Positions 35,737 through 45,127 of a DNA stretch of 64,000 nt are shown piece by piece. The position numbers and the translations under genes are program-made. Source of the stretch: [Pseudopropionibacterium] massiliense (GTDB taxonomy: Bacteria > Actinomycetota > Actinomycetes > Propionibacteriales > Propionibacteriaceae); contig NZ_LR027842.1 in assembly GCF_900607225.1 (NCBI RefSeq), positions 2,010,030-2,074,029 on the forward strand, written 5' to 3'. Below the pieces are notes generated by a model. It was given only the letters and a program-made list of their open reading frames with translations. It had not been told where the DNA came from and made no database searches. How positions within the stretch are numbered: position 1 is the stretch's first letter; every line of letters begins with the position of its first letter.

Positions 35737-37578
35737 ATGCGTAGGTTGTTCAGGGGGTTGCTCCTCGTCATCGCCGTGGTTCTCGTGGGGCTGGTGAGCA
35801 GCCCACGGGCTTGGGCCGACGACGCCGCACCCGTGAACTGGTGGAGAACCACCGTCAATATTTCCAGTGACGGGATTGCCCACATCGAGCACGAGTTCGA
35901 GATGGATTTCTCCAAGGTCGAAGGACGTGGACCTGTCATCGCATTTCCCGAGAGGCAACGAACCAACATTGAGCGGGAGTGGTTGAACTTTGGGATCTCC
36001 AACATTGACGTGAGTTCCCCCAGTGGCGCCAATTCCGAGACGAAGATCACCCATGAGGACGGAAACGTCAGCATCCGAGTGGGGGAGAAGAACACGGTCT
36101 ACCACGCTCCTCAGACCTATCGAATCAGCTATGAAGTCACCGGGTTGATCGCCACCAACAACTCACAGAGCGGTTTGGACGAGTTCAGTTGGAACCCCAT
36201 CACAGGCGGAAAATCAGAAATTCGGAACTTCCAGGTGACCATCACCGGCCCAGCAGACATCTCGAAGACCGCCTGCTGGCGTACCAGAGACCTGAAAACC
36301 CCCTGCACGTCCAGCACCAGCGGCACCACTGCGTCGTACTCCGTGGACACGATCCCGGGCGGTGAGCCGGTTCAAGTGGTGGCTGGTTTCCCGGCAGGCA
36401 CCTTCCCAGGAGTCACCCAGAACGTGACGAAGGACCCCACTCTTCTGGAGCTTGCCTCAGAGGCTTATTCGCTGAATCCGGTCACGGGTGCCACCACTGC
36501 GGTGCTGGGAGCAGGAGCCGTGGCAGGGTTGTTGGTGATGGGGAATCGGAAGACCCGGGACGAGGTGTTCATTGATCTCACTCCGGGACTGGCCCCAGCC
36601 GATGGCGAGACAGCCCGAGTGGGTAAACGCCAGGGCAAGGCGAACGTGGCCGTCGCCTTTCAACCACCCCAGGGCACTCGCCCCGGAGAGATCGGCACCC
36701 TGATGGACGCCACCGCCAACTCCGTGGACATCTCCGCAACCATCATCGATCTGGCCGTCCGTGGTTACCTCACGCTGGCTCCTCTCCCCAAGAAGGGCCA
36801 CGTACTGAAACGCACCGGCAAAAGCAGCACACACGAGCTGGCCGACTATGAACGGCGACTCCTGCACAGCATCTTCAAAGCCGGGAACAGCGTCACCCTC
36901 AAGGAGCTGAGAAATGAGAAATACGGTGATGTGCAGAGCAGGGCGAAGAAGAATCTCTACGCCCAGGTGATGTCGCTCGGATGGTTCCGCGGTGATCCAC
37001 GTAAGGCGCGCAACTCGGCGCTGGCCCTGGGTATTGTCCTGACCGTTGCAGGCTTGGCGGGCAGCCTGTGCCTGGGGCTGGTATTCGGCTGGGGGCTGGT
37101 TCCCCTACCGATCGCTTTGTTCGGCATCGGGTTGATCTTCCTTTCCCGCCGTTTCGGGACCCGTACGGCTCAGGGATCGGTGGCGCTCGAGCAGGCGCGA
37201 GGTTTCGAGCTGTACCTGCGCACCGCAGAAAAGGACCAACTCAAATTCGAGGAAGGTATCGATGTCTTCAGCCGCTACCTGCCTTACGCCATGATCTTCG
37301 GCGTCGCCGAACGCTGGACCAAACTATTTGCCCAGCTCGGCGCCGAGGGCCGCTACCAAGCCGACACTTCTTGGTACCACGGCACGGATCTCTACCACTC
37401 CACAGGCCTTTTCTACGCAGGCATCAGCAGCTTCTCCCAGGATTTCTCGCACTCACTGTCACAGGCCACGGCCGCTGCGACCGCAGCGCAGGCAGCCTCA
37501 AGCAGTTCTTCCGGAGACTCGGGATTCTCCGGAGGAGGCGGATTTTCCGGTGGGGGCGCCAGCGTGGGTTCATGGTGA
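35737..37578 (+). CDS. DUF2207 family membrane protein, copy 1
   Basis: A 613-residue secreted or membrane protein. It has a signal peptide (LLLVIAVVLVGLVSSPRAWA|DD), an external beta-rich DUF2207 domain to about residue 235 with GRGPVIAFPERQ, then a membrane segment near 245-265. A cytoplasmic part follows, with GEIGTLMDATANSVDISATI and SRYLPYAMIFGVAERWT, and a second two-helix hairpin lies near 425-470. The C-terminus is Ser-rich then FSGGGGFSGGG, a tail seen in many DUF2207/YgcG-like proteins. No enzymatic role is known. The base composition is slightly lower in GC than the neighbours. A paralogue starts 20 bases later. TACTCT seven bases before the ATG marks the start. Confidence 0.85.
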   Translation: MRRLFRGLLLVIAVVLVGLVSSPRAWADDAAPVNWWRTTVNISSDGIAHIEHEFEMDFSKVEGRGPVIAFPERQRTNIEREWLNFGISNIDVSSPSGANSETKITHEDGNVSIRVGEKNTVYHAPQTYRISYEVTGLIATNNSQSGLDEFSWNPITGGKSEIRNFQVTITGPADISKTACWRTRDLKTPCTSSTSGTTASYSVDTIPGGEPVQVVAGFPAGTFPGVTQNVTKDPTLLELASEAYSLNPVTGATTAVLGAGAVAGLLVMGNRKTRDEVFIDLTPGLAPADGETARVGKRQGKANVAVAFQPPQGTRPGEIGTLMDATANSVDISATIIDLAVRGYLTLAPLPKKGHVLKRTGKSSTHELADYERRLLHSIFKAGNSVTLKELRNEKYGDVQSRAKKNLYAQVMSLGWFRGDPRKARNSALALGIVLTVAGLAGSLCLGLVFGWGLVPLPIALFGIGLIFLSRRFGTRTAQGSVALEQARGFELYLRTAEKDQLKFEEGIDVFSRYLPYAMIFGVAERWTKLFAQLGAEGRYQADTSWYHGTDLYHSTGLFYAGISSFSQDFSHSLSQATAAATAAQAASSSSSGDSGFSGGGGFSGGGASVGSW

Positions 37579-37597
37579 CCGAAAGGAACAGTTACGC

Positions 37598-39457
37598 ATG
37601 AAACGAAACGGACTGCAGGGACTACTGGCGCTGACCATCATCCTGCTGACGGCCTTCCTGGCCGCCCCTCAGGCGTGGGCCGACGAATCGGCCCCGATCA
37701 ACCGCTGGAACGTGGATGTCAATCTGTCGCGGGACGGGGTGGCACACGTGAACGCCGAACTCGAGATGGACTTCTCCACAACCCGCGGGCGCGGCCCGGT
37801 CTTCGTCCTGCCCACCCGGCAGCCGGGCGGAGAGGACGGCCAGTTCTACCGCTACAAGATCTCCGGCATCAGCGTCAGCTCCCCCACGGCCCCGGACCAG
37901 ATCCAGACGACCACGGACAAGGAAGACAACATCCAGATCCGGGTCGGCAACGCGAACCGGTACCTTCACGAGAAACACACCTACCGGATCAGCTACACCG
38001 TAACCGGGTTGATCGCCCCCAACCACCCGAAGAGCCACCTCGACGAGTTCAACTGGAACGTCATCAGCAATTGGCGGGGCAAAATCAACAATTTCACGGT
38101 GAAGGTCACCGGCCCCGTGGACGTGTCAAGAGCCGCCTGCTGGACCGGAACCAACTACAAGCAGTCCTGCGCATCGGGAAGCAGCGGAAAAACGGCCACC
38201 TACAGTCTGACCTCGATCAGCCCCGGAACCCCGGTGCAGGTTGTGGCGGGATTCCCTGCGGGCACCTTCCCCGGGGCGAAACAGGACGTGGAATACCGGA
38301 GAACCCTCAGCAACGCCTTCTCGTTGACGCCGATCACGGGGGCGGCGACGCTGGTGACGACCGCCGGAGCCGCTTTCTCCATCGTCAAGATCCGCAACCG
38401 ATATACGAGGGACGAGGCCTACCTCGGGGTGACCCCCGGTTTGAGCCCACGCGCCGGTCAGGAGGAGCACATAGGTTTTCTCCCGGACGACCTGAACGTC
38501 GCGGTCCAGTTCCATCCCCCGAAGAACGCCACCCCGGGTGAGATCGGCACCCTGATGGACGCGAGCGCCGATTTCGTCGACGTCTCCGCCTCGATCATCG
38601 ATCTCGCGGTTCGCGGCCACCTGGTGATCACGGCGCAGGAGGACGGCGATCACCTGCTCACCCGGACGAAGAAGGACCAGAGGCAACTCGCCACGTACGA
38701 GCAGCAACTGCTGTCGAGGCTTTTCCAGTCGGGCGATGAGGTCACCCTGAAAGAACTCGGCGACGAAAAATACGATGGCCTGGATTCCGAGATCCGGGAG
38801 CTGCTCTACCAGCGGGTGGCGGAGCTCGGCTGGTTCCGTGAAAACCCGAAATCCATGCGCTGGACCGGGGTCACCGTCGGCTTTCTCATCATAGCCGCGG
38901 GGTGCCTGTTGTCCCTGGTCCTCGGTTACGGTCTCGGCTGGGGCCTGGTATGTCTTCCCGTCGTGGCGATCGGCATCGCGGTGCTCATGATGTCCGGCAA
39001 GTTCGGGAAACGCACGGCCAAAGGCTCCGCAGCCCTGATACAAGCACGTGGTTTCGAGCTCTATCTGAGCGTCGCAGAAGCGGACGAGCTGCGTTTCGAG
39101 GGGGGCGTCGACATCTTCAGCCGATACCTGCCCTACGCCATGATCTTCGGCGTGACGAGGCGGTGGACGGAGCTGTTCGCCCAGCTCGAGCAGACGAACC
39201 GTTTCAAGGCCGATACCTCCTGGTATCAGGGAGTTGATCTCCGCTCCTCGAACAGTGTTTTCTACACCAGGTTCAACAATTTCTGCTACAACTTCTCCGA
39301 CGCCATGTTCACGGCCCACGAGGCCGCAAGGGCGAGCCAGTACAGCTCGAGTTCCTTCTCCTCGTCCAGTTACTCCTCCTCCGGAACCTCGGGAGGTTCC
39401 GGGTTCTCGGGCGGCGGCGGGTTCTCCGGGGGCGGCTTCAGCGGCGGATCATGGTGA
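37598..39457 (+). CDS. DUF2207 family membrane protein, copy 2
   Basis: A 619-residue paralogue of the preceding protein, colinear over its whole length. It has a signal peptide (LALTIILLTAFLAAPQAWA|DE), GRGPVFVLPTRQPG and HTYRISYTVTGLIAPNHPKS, the same GEIGTLMDASADFVDVSASI and SRYLPYAMIFGVTRRWT, and ends with a Ser-rich stretch (SSSSFSSSSYSSSGTSGG) and GGGFSGGGFSGGSW. It follows copy 1 by 20 bases with AAAGGAACAG upstream, and is likely co-transcribed. The pair arose by tandem duplication, and then diverged more in the external domain than in the cytoplasmic segment. Function is unknown. Confidence 0.85.
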   Translation: MKRNGLQGLLALTIILLTAFLAAPQAWADESAPINRWNVDVNLSRDGVAHVNAELEMDFSTTRGRGPVFVLPTRQPGGEDGQFYRYKISGISVSSPTAPDQIQTTTDKEDNIQIRVGNANRYLHEKHTYRISYTVTGLIAPNHPKSHLDEFNWNVISNWRGKINNFTVKVTGPVDVSRAACWTGTNYKQSCASGSSGKTATYSLTSISPGTPVQVVAGFPAGTFPGAKQDVEYRRTLSNAFSLTPITGAATLVTTAGAAFSIVKIRNRYTRDEAYLGVTPGLSPRAGQEEHIGFLPDDLNVAVQFHPPKNATPGEIGTLMDASADFVDVSASIIDLAVRGHLVITAQEDGDHLLTRTKKDQRQLATYEQQLLSRLFQSGDEVTLKELGDEKYDGLDSEIRELLYQRVAELGWFRENPKSMRWTGVTVGFLIIAAGCLLSLVLGYGLGWGLVCLPVVAIGIAVLMMSGKFGKRTAKGSAALIQARGFELYLSVAEADELRFEGGVDIFSRYLPYAMIFGVTRRWTELFAQLEQTNRFKADTSWYQGVDLRSSNSVFYTRFNNFCYNFSDAMFTAHEAARASQYSSSSFSSSSYSSSGTSGGSGFSGGGGFSGGGFSGGSW

Positions 39458-39551
39458 CCAGTCAGGGCGCAGGCAGGCCGAATCCGAGCTGTTCGATGAG
39501 CTTGCTATCCAAACTCGCTCCTGAGCCGACGATTTGCTGGTCCTCCGGGTG

Positions 39552-39617
39552 GAACGCTTGCCTTGGGGTCGAACGCTTGCGCTATAGCGCTGGCGTTTGC
39601 CCGTAAGGCAAGCGTTC
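39552..39617. repeat. long palindromic element
   Basis: GAACGCTTGCCTT at 39552-39564 is exactly complementary to AAGGCAAGCGTTC at 39605-39617, and the 40 bases between hold a further GAACGCTTGC copy and a GCGCTATAGCGC self-complementary core. The block lies in the 298-base gap between the DUF2207 pair and metG. It looks like a mobile palindromic unit or a strong transcription end between convergent genes. The rest of the gap, 39458-39551, shows no gene. Confidence 0.6.
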
Positions 39618-39713
39618 CCGTCGAGAAGGCAAGCAGACGACGAGAAGACCAGCGAACCACCACCCCAGAGGTGAGTTCGAGGACGTGTGGTCAGGTCTGC
39701 TTCCCGACCGCCA

Positions 39714-39764
39714 GGTGGTTTCGACACAGCCACTCGCTAACGCTCACGAGCTGGCTCAACCAGC
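39714..39764. repeat. REP-like hairpin overlapping the end of metG
   Basis: GGTGGTTTCGACACAGCC, then ACTCGCTAACGCTCACGAG, then CTGGCTCAACCAGC. The inner arms AGCCACTCG / CGAGCTGGCT pair with one bulge. Elements with GGTTTCGACA and GCTCAACCA ends recur in many actinobacterial genomes. The unit covers the metG stop codon, so it supplies the final codons of metG. Confidence 0.5.
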
Positions 39765-41549
39765 TTCACCGATCGGCGCCCAGCTCGGTCCCTCGGTCGC
39801 CAGTTTCTCGTCGAGTTTGCGGAACAGCGGACTGGGTTTTGCCAAGGGGGTGCCGGCGACGACGGGGCGGCGTTCCCACACCGCCTGCTGGGCCGCGTAG
39901 TCGCCGGTCAGGATCGGGTAGGTGACGTCACCGTCGGTGACCTCCCTGAGCTCCGGCTGGGCCGCCCACACACCCTCGTTGCCGAGGGCCTCGAAGACGG
40001 CCTGGGCGGAGTGCGGCAGGTACGGGGTCAAAAGGGTGTTGCAGTCGGAAACCACCTGCAGCGCCACGTGCAGCACGGTGTCGCGGCGGGCCGGGTCGTC
40101 CTTCAGCTTCCAGGGCTCCTGATCGGAGAGGTACTTGTTGGCCAGGGAGACGATCCGCATCGCCTCGGTGATGCCGGCCTTGAAGCGGCGGGCCGCGATG
40201 TGCTCCCCCACCGTCGCGAAGGCCGCGGCGGAGGCGTCGAGCAGTTCACGGTCGGCCTCGGTCAGTTCCCCGGCCCGGGGGATCGCACCGTTGTTCTTGT
40301 GGGCCATGGAGATGGAGCGGTTGACGAGGTTGCCCCATTCGTTGGCCAACTCGAAGTTCACCCGGCGCACGAATTCCTCCCAGGTGAAATCCGTGTCCTG
40401 GTTCTCGGGGCCGGCCACTGCGATGAAGTACCTGAGTGCATCGGGCCCGAACTCGTCCAGGAAGTCGCCGACGAAGATGGAGGCGCCCCTGGAACTCGAG
40501 ACCTTCGAGCCGCGCATGGTCATGAACTCCGACGACACCACCTCCGTGGGAAGTTGCAGCTCCCCCAGGGCGGGCTTGATCTCGCCGCCGACGGATCCCT
40601 GCCCATTGGCTCCCAGCAGGATGCCCGGCCAGATGACGGAGTGGAAGACGATGTTGTCCTTGCCCATGAAGTAGAAGCTCTGGGCGGTTTCCGCGTTCCA
40701 GAACCTCCGCCAGGCCTCCGGGTCGCCGCTGCGTCTGGCCCACTCGATCGAGGCCGACAGGTAGCCGATGACCGCGTCGAACCACACGTAGATGCGTTTC
40801 ATGGGCGCATCCACCCATCCTTCGAGGGGAACGGGGACCCCCCAGTCGAGGTCGCGGGTGATGGCCCTGGGACGGATCTTCTCCAGCAGGTTGTGGCTGA
40901 ACTTCAAGACGTTGGGCCGCCAGTCCTCGCGGGAGTCGAGCCAGGTCGTCAGCTGCTCCGCGACCTTCGGCAGGTCAAGGAAGAAGTGCTCTGTCTCCAC
41001 GAACCGCGGGGTTTCACCGTTGATGCGGGATACCGGGTTGATCAGGTCCGCCGGGTCGAGCTGGTTTCCGCAGTTGTCGCACTGGTCGCCGCGGGCCCCG
41101 GCGTAGTCGCAGATGGGGCAGGTTCCCTCGATGAAACGATCGGGCAGGGTACGTCCCGTGGACGGGGAGATGGCTCCCATCTGGGTCTGGGCAATGACGT
41201 ATCCGTTGTCGTACAGTGCCTTGAACATCTCCTGCACCACCCGGTAGTGGTTGGGTGTGGTGGTGCGGGTGTACAGATCGTAGGACAGCCCCAACCCTTG
41301 GAGATCGGAAGCGATCACCCTGTGGTATTTGTCGGCGCACTCGCGGGCCGTCAGGCCTTCGGAATCGGCTTTCACCTGGATGGCGGTGCCGTGCTCGTCC
41401 GATCCGGAGACCATCAGCACGTTGTGTCCCGCCATGCGCATGTAGCGCGCGAACACGTCCGAGGGGACGCCGAAACCGGACACATGACCGATGTGGCGGG
41501 GCCCGTTCGCGTAGGGCCAGGCAACCGCCGCTAGAACGTCAGAACACAT
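39756..41549 (-). CDS. metG: methionyl-tRNA synthetase
   Basis: A 597-residue class I synthetase. The HIGH-type motif is [13 protein letters not shown] near residue 20, the zinc knuckle has [20 protein letters not shown] at about 145-165, and [16 protein letters not shown] is intact. The KMSKS loop reads [17 protein letters not shown], a variant also known in actinobacterial enzymes. No C-terminal tRNA-binding (EMAP) domain is present, so the enzyme is the short form. It charges tRNA(Met) for initiation and elongation. The ATG at 41549 is supported by TAGGAT seven bases upstream; an ATG nine bases earlier lies inside that hexamer. Confidence 0.94.
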   Translation of the reverse strand: MCSDVLAAVAWPYANGPRHIGHVSGFGVPSDVFARYMRMAGHNVLMVSGSDEHGTAIQVKADSEGLTARECADKYHRVIASDLQGLGLSYDLYTRTTTPNHYRVVQEMFKALYDNGYVIAQTQMGAISPSTGRTLPDRFIEGTCPICDYAGARGDQCDNCGNQLDPADLINPVSRINGETPRFVETEHFFLDLPKVAEQLTTWLDSREDWRPNVLKFSHNLLEKIRPRAITRDLDWGVPVPLEGWVDAPMKRIYVWFDAVIGYLSASIEWARRSGDPEAWRRFWNAETAQSFYFMGKDNIVFHSVIWPGILLGANGQGSVGGEIKPALGELQLPTEVVSSEFMTMRGSKVSSSRGASIFVGDFLDEFGPDALRYFIAVAGPENQDTDFTWEEFVRRVNFELANEWGNLVNRSISMAHKNNGAIPRAGELTEADRELLDASAAAFATVGEHIAARRFKAGITEAMRIVSLANKYLSDQEPWKLKDDPARRDTVLHVALQVVSDCNTLLTPYLPHSAQAVFEALGNEGVWAAQPELREVTDGDVTYPILTGDYAAQQAVWERRPVVAGTPLAKPSPLFRKLDEKLATEGPSWAPIGEAG

Positions 41550-41556
41550 GGCCTGC

Positions 41557-41562
41557 ATCCTA
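41557..41562 (-). promoter_or_regulatory. -10 element before metG
   Basis: TAGGAT seven bases before the ATG at 41549; it rules out the upstream ATG as a start. Confidence 0.5.
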
Positions 41563-41590
41563 TCGGGTGCCGCACGGCCCCGTGTCCTGC

Positions 41591-42190
41591 TCAGGCCCGC
41601 GCGATGCGGAAACCGCTCCAGCCTCCGCACGCGGCCCCGACCAGCATCAGGATCACCCAGCACGTGCCGACGATGAAGGCGACCAGATCGAGCCCGACGA
41701 ACAGGGGCCACAGCACCAGGTAGAACAACGCGACCGCGGCTCCCCATCCCAGAACGGCCACAACCGCCCCGCGCCACCCGTAGCCCAGCCAGAGAGCGCA
41801 CCCCAGCATCAGCAGGGCCACGATGGGCAGGCCGTAGAACAGAAAAAGCCCCTCCGAACGACCGGCGTCTGCCTGCCCCACGACCAGCCGAGCGATACTG
41901 CCGATGATCTGCCAGAGCATCGGCAATCCGACACTCAACGCGACGAGCATCGGAAACACCCGTCGCCTGTTGTGTCCCATGGCGACGGCGAAGCGCGCTC
42001 CCCACAGCCACAGCAACGGCACCGTCGCCAAACAGACCAGGAAAAGCACACCGGCAGGCTCCTGAACGTTCTCCCGCCGGAACGTGGCGACCATCGCGAC
42101 ATCCGCCAGCCAGGGGACGGCAGGCCACCAGTAGCGCCACGCAAATCGCCCGCCGATGGCGGACAACACTGCACCGACGTCTGCGTTCAT
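41591..42190 (-). CDS. small integral membrane protein of an ABC system
   Basis: A 199-residue protein with about six hydrophobic segments (for example [38 protein letters not shown] and [20 protein letters not shown]). No known domain is recognised. It follows the ABC ATPase directly; an alternative GTG at 42196 overlaps the ATPase stop, but the ATG at 42190 has better spacing from GGAAG. The likely role is the permease half of a small ABC transporter, although it is short for that. Confidence 0.6.
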   Translation of the reverse strand: MNADVGAVLSAIGGRFAWRYWWPAVPWLADVAMVATFRRENVQEPAGVLFLVCLATVPLLWLWGARFAVAMGHNRRRVFPMLVALSVGLPMLWQIIGSIARLVVGQADAGRSEGLFLFYGLPIVALLMLGCALWLGYGWRGAVVAVLGWGAAVALFYLVLWPLFVGLDLVAFIVGTCWVILMLVGAACGGWSGFRIARA

Positions 42191-42192
42191 CG

Positions 42193-43059
42193 TCACTTCC
42201 CTTCCTCGACGTCCACCTGGGCGTCACGTCTGGGGCCTATCAAGAGATCGGCCAGTTCGCGAAGACTCACGGGTTTCGCCGGCAGGTCACCCTCCGACCC
42301 CTTTCTCACGACGGCGCTGGCCCATGCACCCTCTCGATCCAGCCGCCCGAGCCTGGGAAGCGCATCCACTTCCGCGATCGGCCCGCTCACCCGGGTGAAC
42401 GAAGTGATCATTCCCCCCACCGTGTCAGCTGCTGTCACCCGGCCGCCCTCCATGAGGGCCACGTATTGGAACAGCGGTTCGGCCTCGTCGACGAGATGCG
42501 TGGAGATCAGCAGGGTTCGGGGAAACATGCGTAACTCCTCCAGTAGAACCCTCGTGAACCGCTGCCGTGCTGGCACGTCGAGTCCGTTGTAGGGCTCGTC
42601 CAGCAGGGTCAGTGGGGCACGAGCCGCCAACGCCAGACTGAGGAAAGCCGCCGTGCGTTGCCCCCGGCTGAGGGCCATGGGATGGCGACTTTCGGGGACG
42701 TCGAACCAGGCCAACAGCTCCTTGGCGCGTTCCATGTCGAAATTCGGATGCACACGGGAGACATGCTGTGCGAGGTCACGCAGGCGTTGGTCCCCCCCGA
42801 AGGGCCAGTGTTCCGCGGTCAGGTAGACCGTCCCGGAAGCCGCCTCGGGGAGCTCCCTGCCGAAGACCTGTGCCTCACCGGTGTATCGGGCCTCACGGCC
42901 GGCGAGCAGCCGCAGCAGAGTGGACTTGCCCGCCCCATTCCGCCCGATCAGGCCCGTTACCGAGCCAACGGGTGCCGACAGGTTCACCTGTTGCAACACC
43001 ACCCGCGACCCCAGCCCAACCTGCACATCCTTCAACCCGAAGGCTGCTTCACCTGCCAC
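42193..43059 (-). CDS. ABC transporter ATP-binding protein
   Basis: A 288-residue ATPase. Walker A is GRNGAGKST at about 38-46, the signature is [16 protein letters not shown], Walker B is [12 protein letters not shown], and the H-loop lies in [12 protein letters not shown]. It resembles the YtrB type of efflux ATPases that sit beside a GntR regulator, but no such regulator is present here. The GTG start overlaps the S9 peptidase stop by 11 bases, and the small membrane protein follows, so the three are one unit. The substrate is unknown. Confidence 0.82.
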   Translation of the reverse strand: MAGEAAFGLKDVQVGLGSRVVLQQVNLSAPVGSVTGLIGRNGAGKSTLLRLLAGREARYTGEAQVFGRELPEAASGTVYLTAEHWPFGGDQRLRDLAQHVSRVHPNFDMERAKELLAWFDVPESRHPMALSRGQRTAAFLSLALAARAPLTLLDEPYNGLDVPARQRFTRVLLEELRMFPRTLLISTHLVDEAEPLFQYVALMEGGRVTAADTVGGMITSFTRVSGPIAEVDALPRLGRLDREGAWASAVVRKGSEGDLPAKPVSLRELADLLIGPRRDAQVDVEEGK

Positions 43060-45109
43060 GTCGTGCCTCTTTCATCCGTACCGGGAGCTGTTCGGCCCAC
43101 CAGTCGAGAATTGCTTCGAATCTTTGTCTTCTGTGCCACGGTGTCCCGGATCGGGAGAGTTCATGATTCTCACCGGGGAAAACCAGCATCCTGGCGATCA
43201 CCTCGTTGCGTTGCAGCGCTGCGAAGTAACGTTGCGCCTGTTCCAACGGGCACCGCAGGTCTCGTTCGGAATGAATGACCAGTGTCGGGGTCGTGACCTG
43301 CCCGACCCTTGCCATGGGCGACTGCTGTTCAACCCCATCCGGATCGACACCAACATAGCCGTCCGAGAAAAACCATCCGATGTCGCTGGTCCCGATGAAC
43401 GCGGCGGGATCCAGGTAGCCCCGCTCGACGACGGCGGCGGCGAACCTGTTGTCGTGGGCGGTGATCCACGCGGTCAGGTAGCCCCCGTAGGATCCCCCCA
43501 TGATGCCCACCCGGTCCTCGTCCAGGCTCTTGAACTGCGTACACGCCCCATCCAGGAAGGCCAGCACGTCGGCCATGTCGACCACGCCCATGCGTTCCTT
43601 GACCGCCCGGCCATGGGCCTGCCCGTAGGACGCGGAACCCCGCGGGTTGCACTGCACCACGGCGTAGCCGGCACGGACGTAGACCTGGGCCTCGTCGAAG
43701 AAGGCCCAGCTGAAGTTCGAGAACGGGCCGCCGTGGATGTTCAGCAGAACCGGGTGAGGTCCTCGCCCCTTGGGTACGAACACCCAGCCGTGGATGTCAT
43801 GCCCCTCCTCGGCCGGCACTGTCAGTTCTCTCGGCTCCACCGGGGTCGCCGCGGCGATGAGGGGCCGCGCGAAATCTGTCAACCGGACGAGTCTTCCCTC
43901 GGCGAGACGGGCGAGTTCCATCGGGTGTGTGGCCTCACTGACGACCGCCACGGTCACTCCTTCACGTTCCGCGGCGGCGCTGACCACCCTCGGGCCCCTG
44001 ACGAGAACGTCCACGTGCCCGTCGGGGGAGATCGCATGCAGTTCCCCGCACCCCCGGACCCTGGCGGGTGCCAGAACGGATTCCTGCCCGAAGGGCTCCA
44101 GGAAACCCCACGGGGCCTCGTAGTCAGTGGTCGTCGGATCCGTGAGGAGCCGGGGTTCGGTGCCGGGTTCCGCTTCGACGGCCAGGGCGGCGACGGCCTT
44201 TGCTCGCCCGACGAAATCGAGTCCGCTCTCGCCGAGGTACTCGGTCAGCATGAACAGGGTCCTGCCGTCACGGCTGAAACAGGGTCGTGACCAGGCCTGC
44301 GTTGATTCGGGGCCACCGGCCACGAGGAACAGCTCGCCACCGGCCACGGACACACCGTGGATCATCGATCGCAGATCCGAGTCCTCCCCGCTGTGCAGGG
44401 CCGCGGTGAAATAAACCTTCTTCCCATCGGGGGTGAACTCCGGCTGGTGACAGTCGGCCTCCAGCGGGGTGAGCAGCCTCGCCCGGGGAATTCCGTGTCG
44501 CCCTCCGAGAACCGTGCTGTCCCTGGGTTCTTCCTCGGTCCCCGATGCAGCGCGTCCCAGAGGCTCCAACCACGGCTCCTCGTCAAGGGAAGGAACCTCG
44601 AGCAGGTAGATCCCCCGGGGACGGTCCCGGGTGTATCCGAGACCGTTGGCCTGGTACTTGTTCCCCACGATCAGCCTGGGGTCCTCACGGTCGGCGGGGA
44701 CACCGTCGAGGGTCCCGTACCGCCCCTCCTCGGGCATTCTGGCGACGAAGGCCAGCTTTCCCGAATCCCCGGACCACGCGAACTCCTCGACCCCCAACGG
44801 GGCATCGGTGATGATCCTGGGCTCCCCACCCTCGGCAGCGACGATGGCGAGCTGCGGTTTGGCACCGACGCCGCCTCGGAGGAAGGCCACCGTCTGCCCA
44901 TCAGGACTCAGCCGTGGCGCAAGGTCCGATGTGCCCCGGGTCAGGGGTCTGGGACGTCCCCGGCCCGCCGTGGCAACGCTCCAGATTCTCCCGACATCGG
45001 CATCGACGACGAAGGAAGGGTGTCGCGCGGCAAAAACCGCCTGCTCGCCATCGGGGCTGAGGGTCGGGGATGACAGACTGACCAGCAGGTCCAGGTGGCG
45101 TGGTTTCAC
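43049..45109 (-). CDS. S9 family prolyl oligopeptidase / acylaminoacyl peptidase
   Basis: A 686-residue serine peptidase with a beta-propeller half (repeats of SPDGQTVAFLRGG type) and a C-terminal alpha/beta-hydrolase. The nucleophile is S540 in IMGGSYGGYLT, the acid is in VIHSERDLRCPL, and the His is in PGENHELSRSG. The propeller filters peptides, so the enzyme acts on short substrates in the cytoplasm; there is no signal peptide. The GTG start has TACGGT seven bases upstream. It heads a unit with an ABC ATPase and a membrane protein, so peptides or a peptide-like compound may be the common substrate. Confidence 0.88.
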   Translation of the reverse strand: MKPRHLDLLVSLSSPTLSPDGEQAVFAARHPSFVVDADVGRIWSVATAGRGRPRPLTRGTSDLAPRLSPDGQTVAFLRGGVGAKPQLAIVAAEGGEPRIITDAPLGVEEFAWSGDSGKLAFVARMPEEGRYGTLDGVPADREDPRLIVGNKYQANGLGYTRDRPRGIYLLEVPSLDEEPWLEPLGRAASGTEEEPRDSTVLGGRHGIPRARLLTPLEADCHQPEFTPDGKKVYFTAALHSGEDSDLRSMIHGVSVAGGELFLVAGGPESTQAWSRPCFSRDGRTLFMLTEYLGESGLDFVGRAKAVAALAVEAEPGTEPRLLTDPTTTDYEAPWGFLEPFGQESVLAPARVRGCGELHAISPDGHVDVLVRGPRVVSAAAEREGVTVAVVSEATHPMELARLAEGRLVRLTDFARPLIAAATPVEPRELTVPAEEGHDIHGWVFVPKGRGPHPVLLNIHGGPFSNFSWAFFDEAQVYVRAGYAVVQCNPRGSASYGQAHGRAVKERMGVVDMADVLAFLDGACTQFKSLDEDRVGIMGGSYGGYLTAWITAHDNRFAAAVVERGYLDPAAFIGTSDIGWFFSDGYVGVDPDGVEQQSPMARVGQVTTPTLVIHSERDLRCPLEQAQRYFAALQRNEVIARMLVFPGENHELSRSGTPWHRRQRFEAILDWWAEQLPVRMKEARRGR

Positions 45110-45116
45110 ACCCCAT

Positions 45117-45122
45117 ACCGTA
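45117..45122 (-). promoter_or_regulatory. -10 element before the S9 peptidase gene
   Basis: TACGGT seven bases before the GTG start, no Shine-Dalgarno sequence. Confidence 0.4.
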
Positions 45123-45127
45123 AGGCT

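Noticed and set aside
39449-39733. Possible 94-codon gene in the metG gap
   Set aside because: It is made of palindromic repeat sequence and has Ser/Arg-rich composition without start signal.
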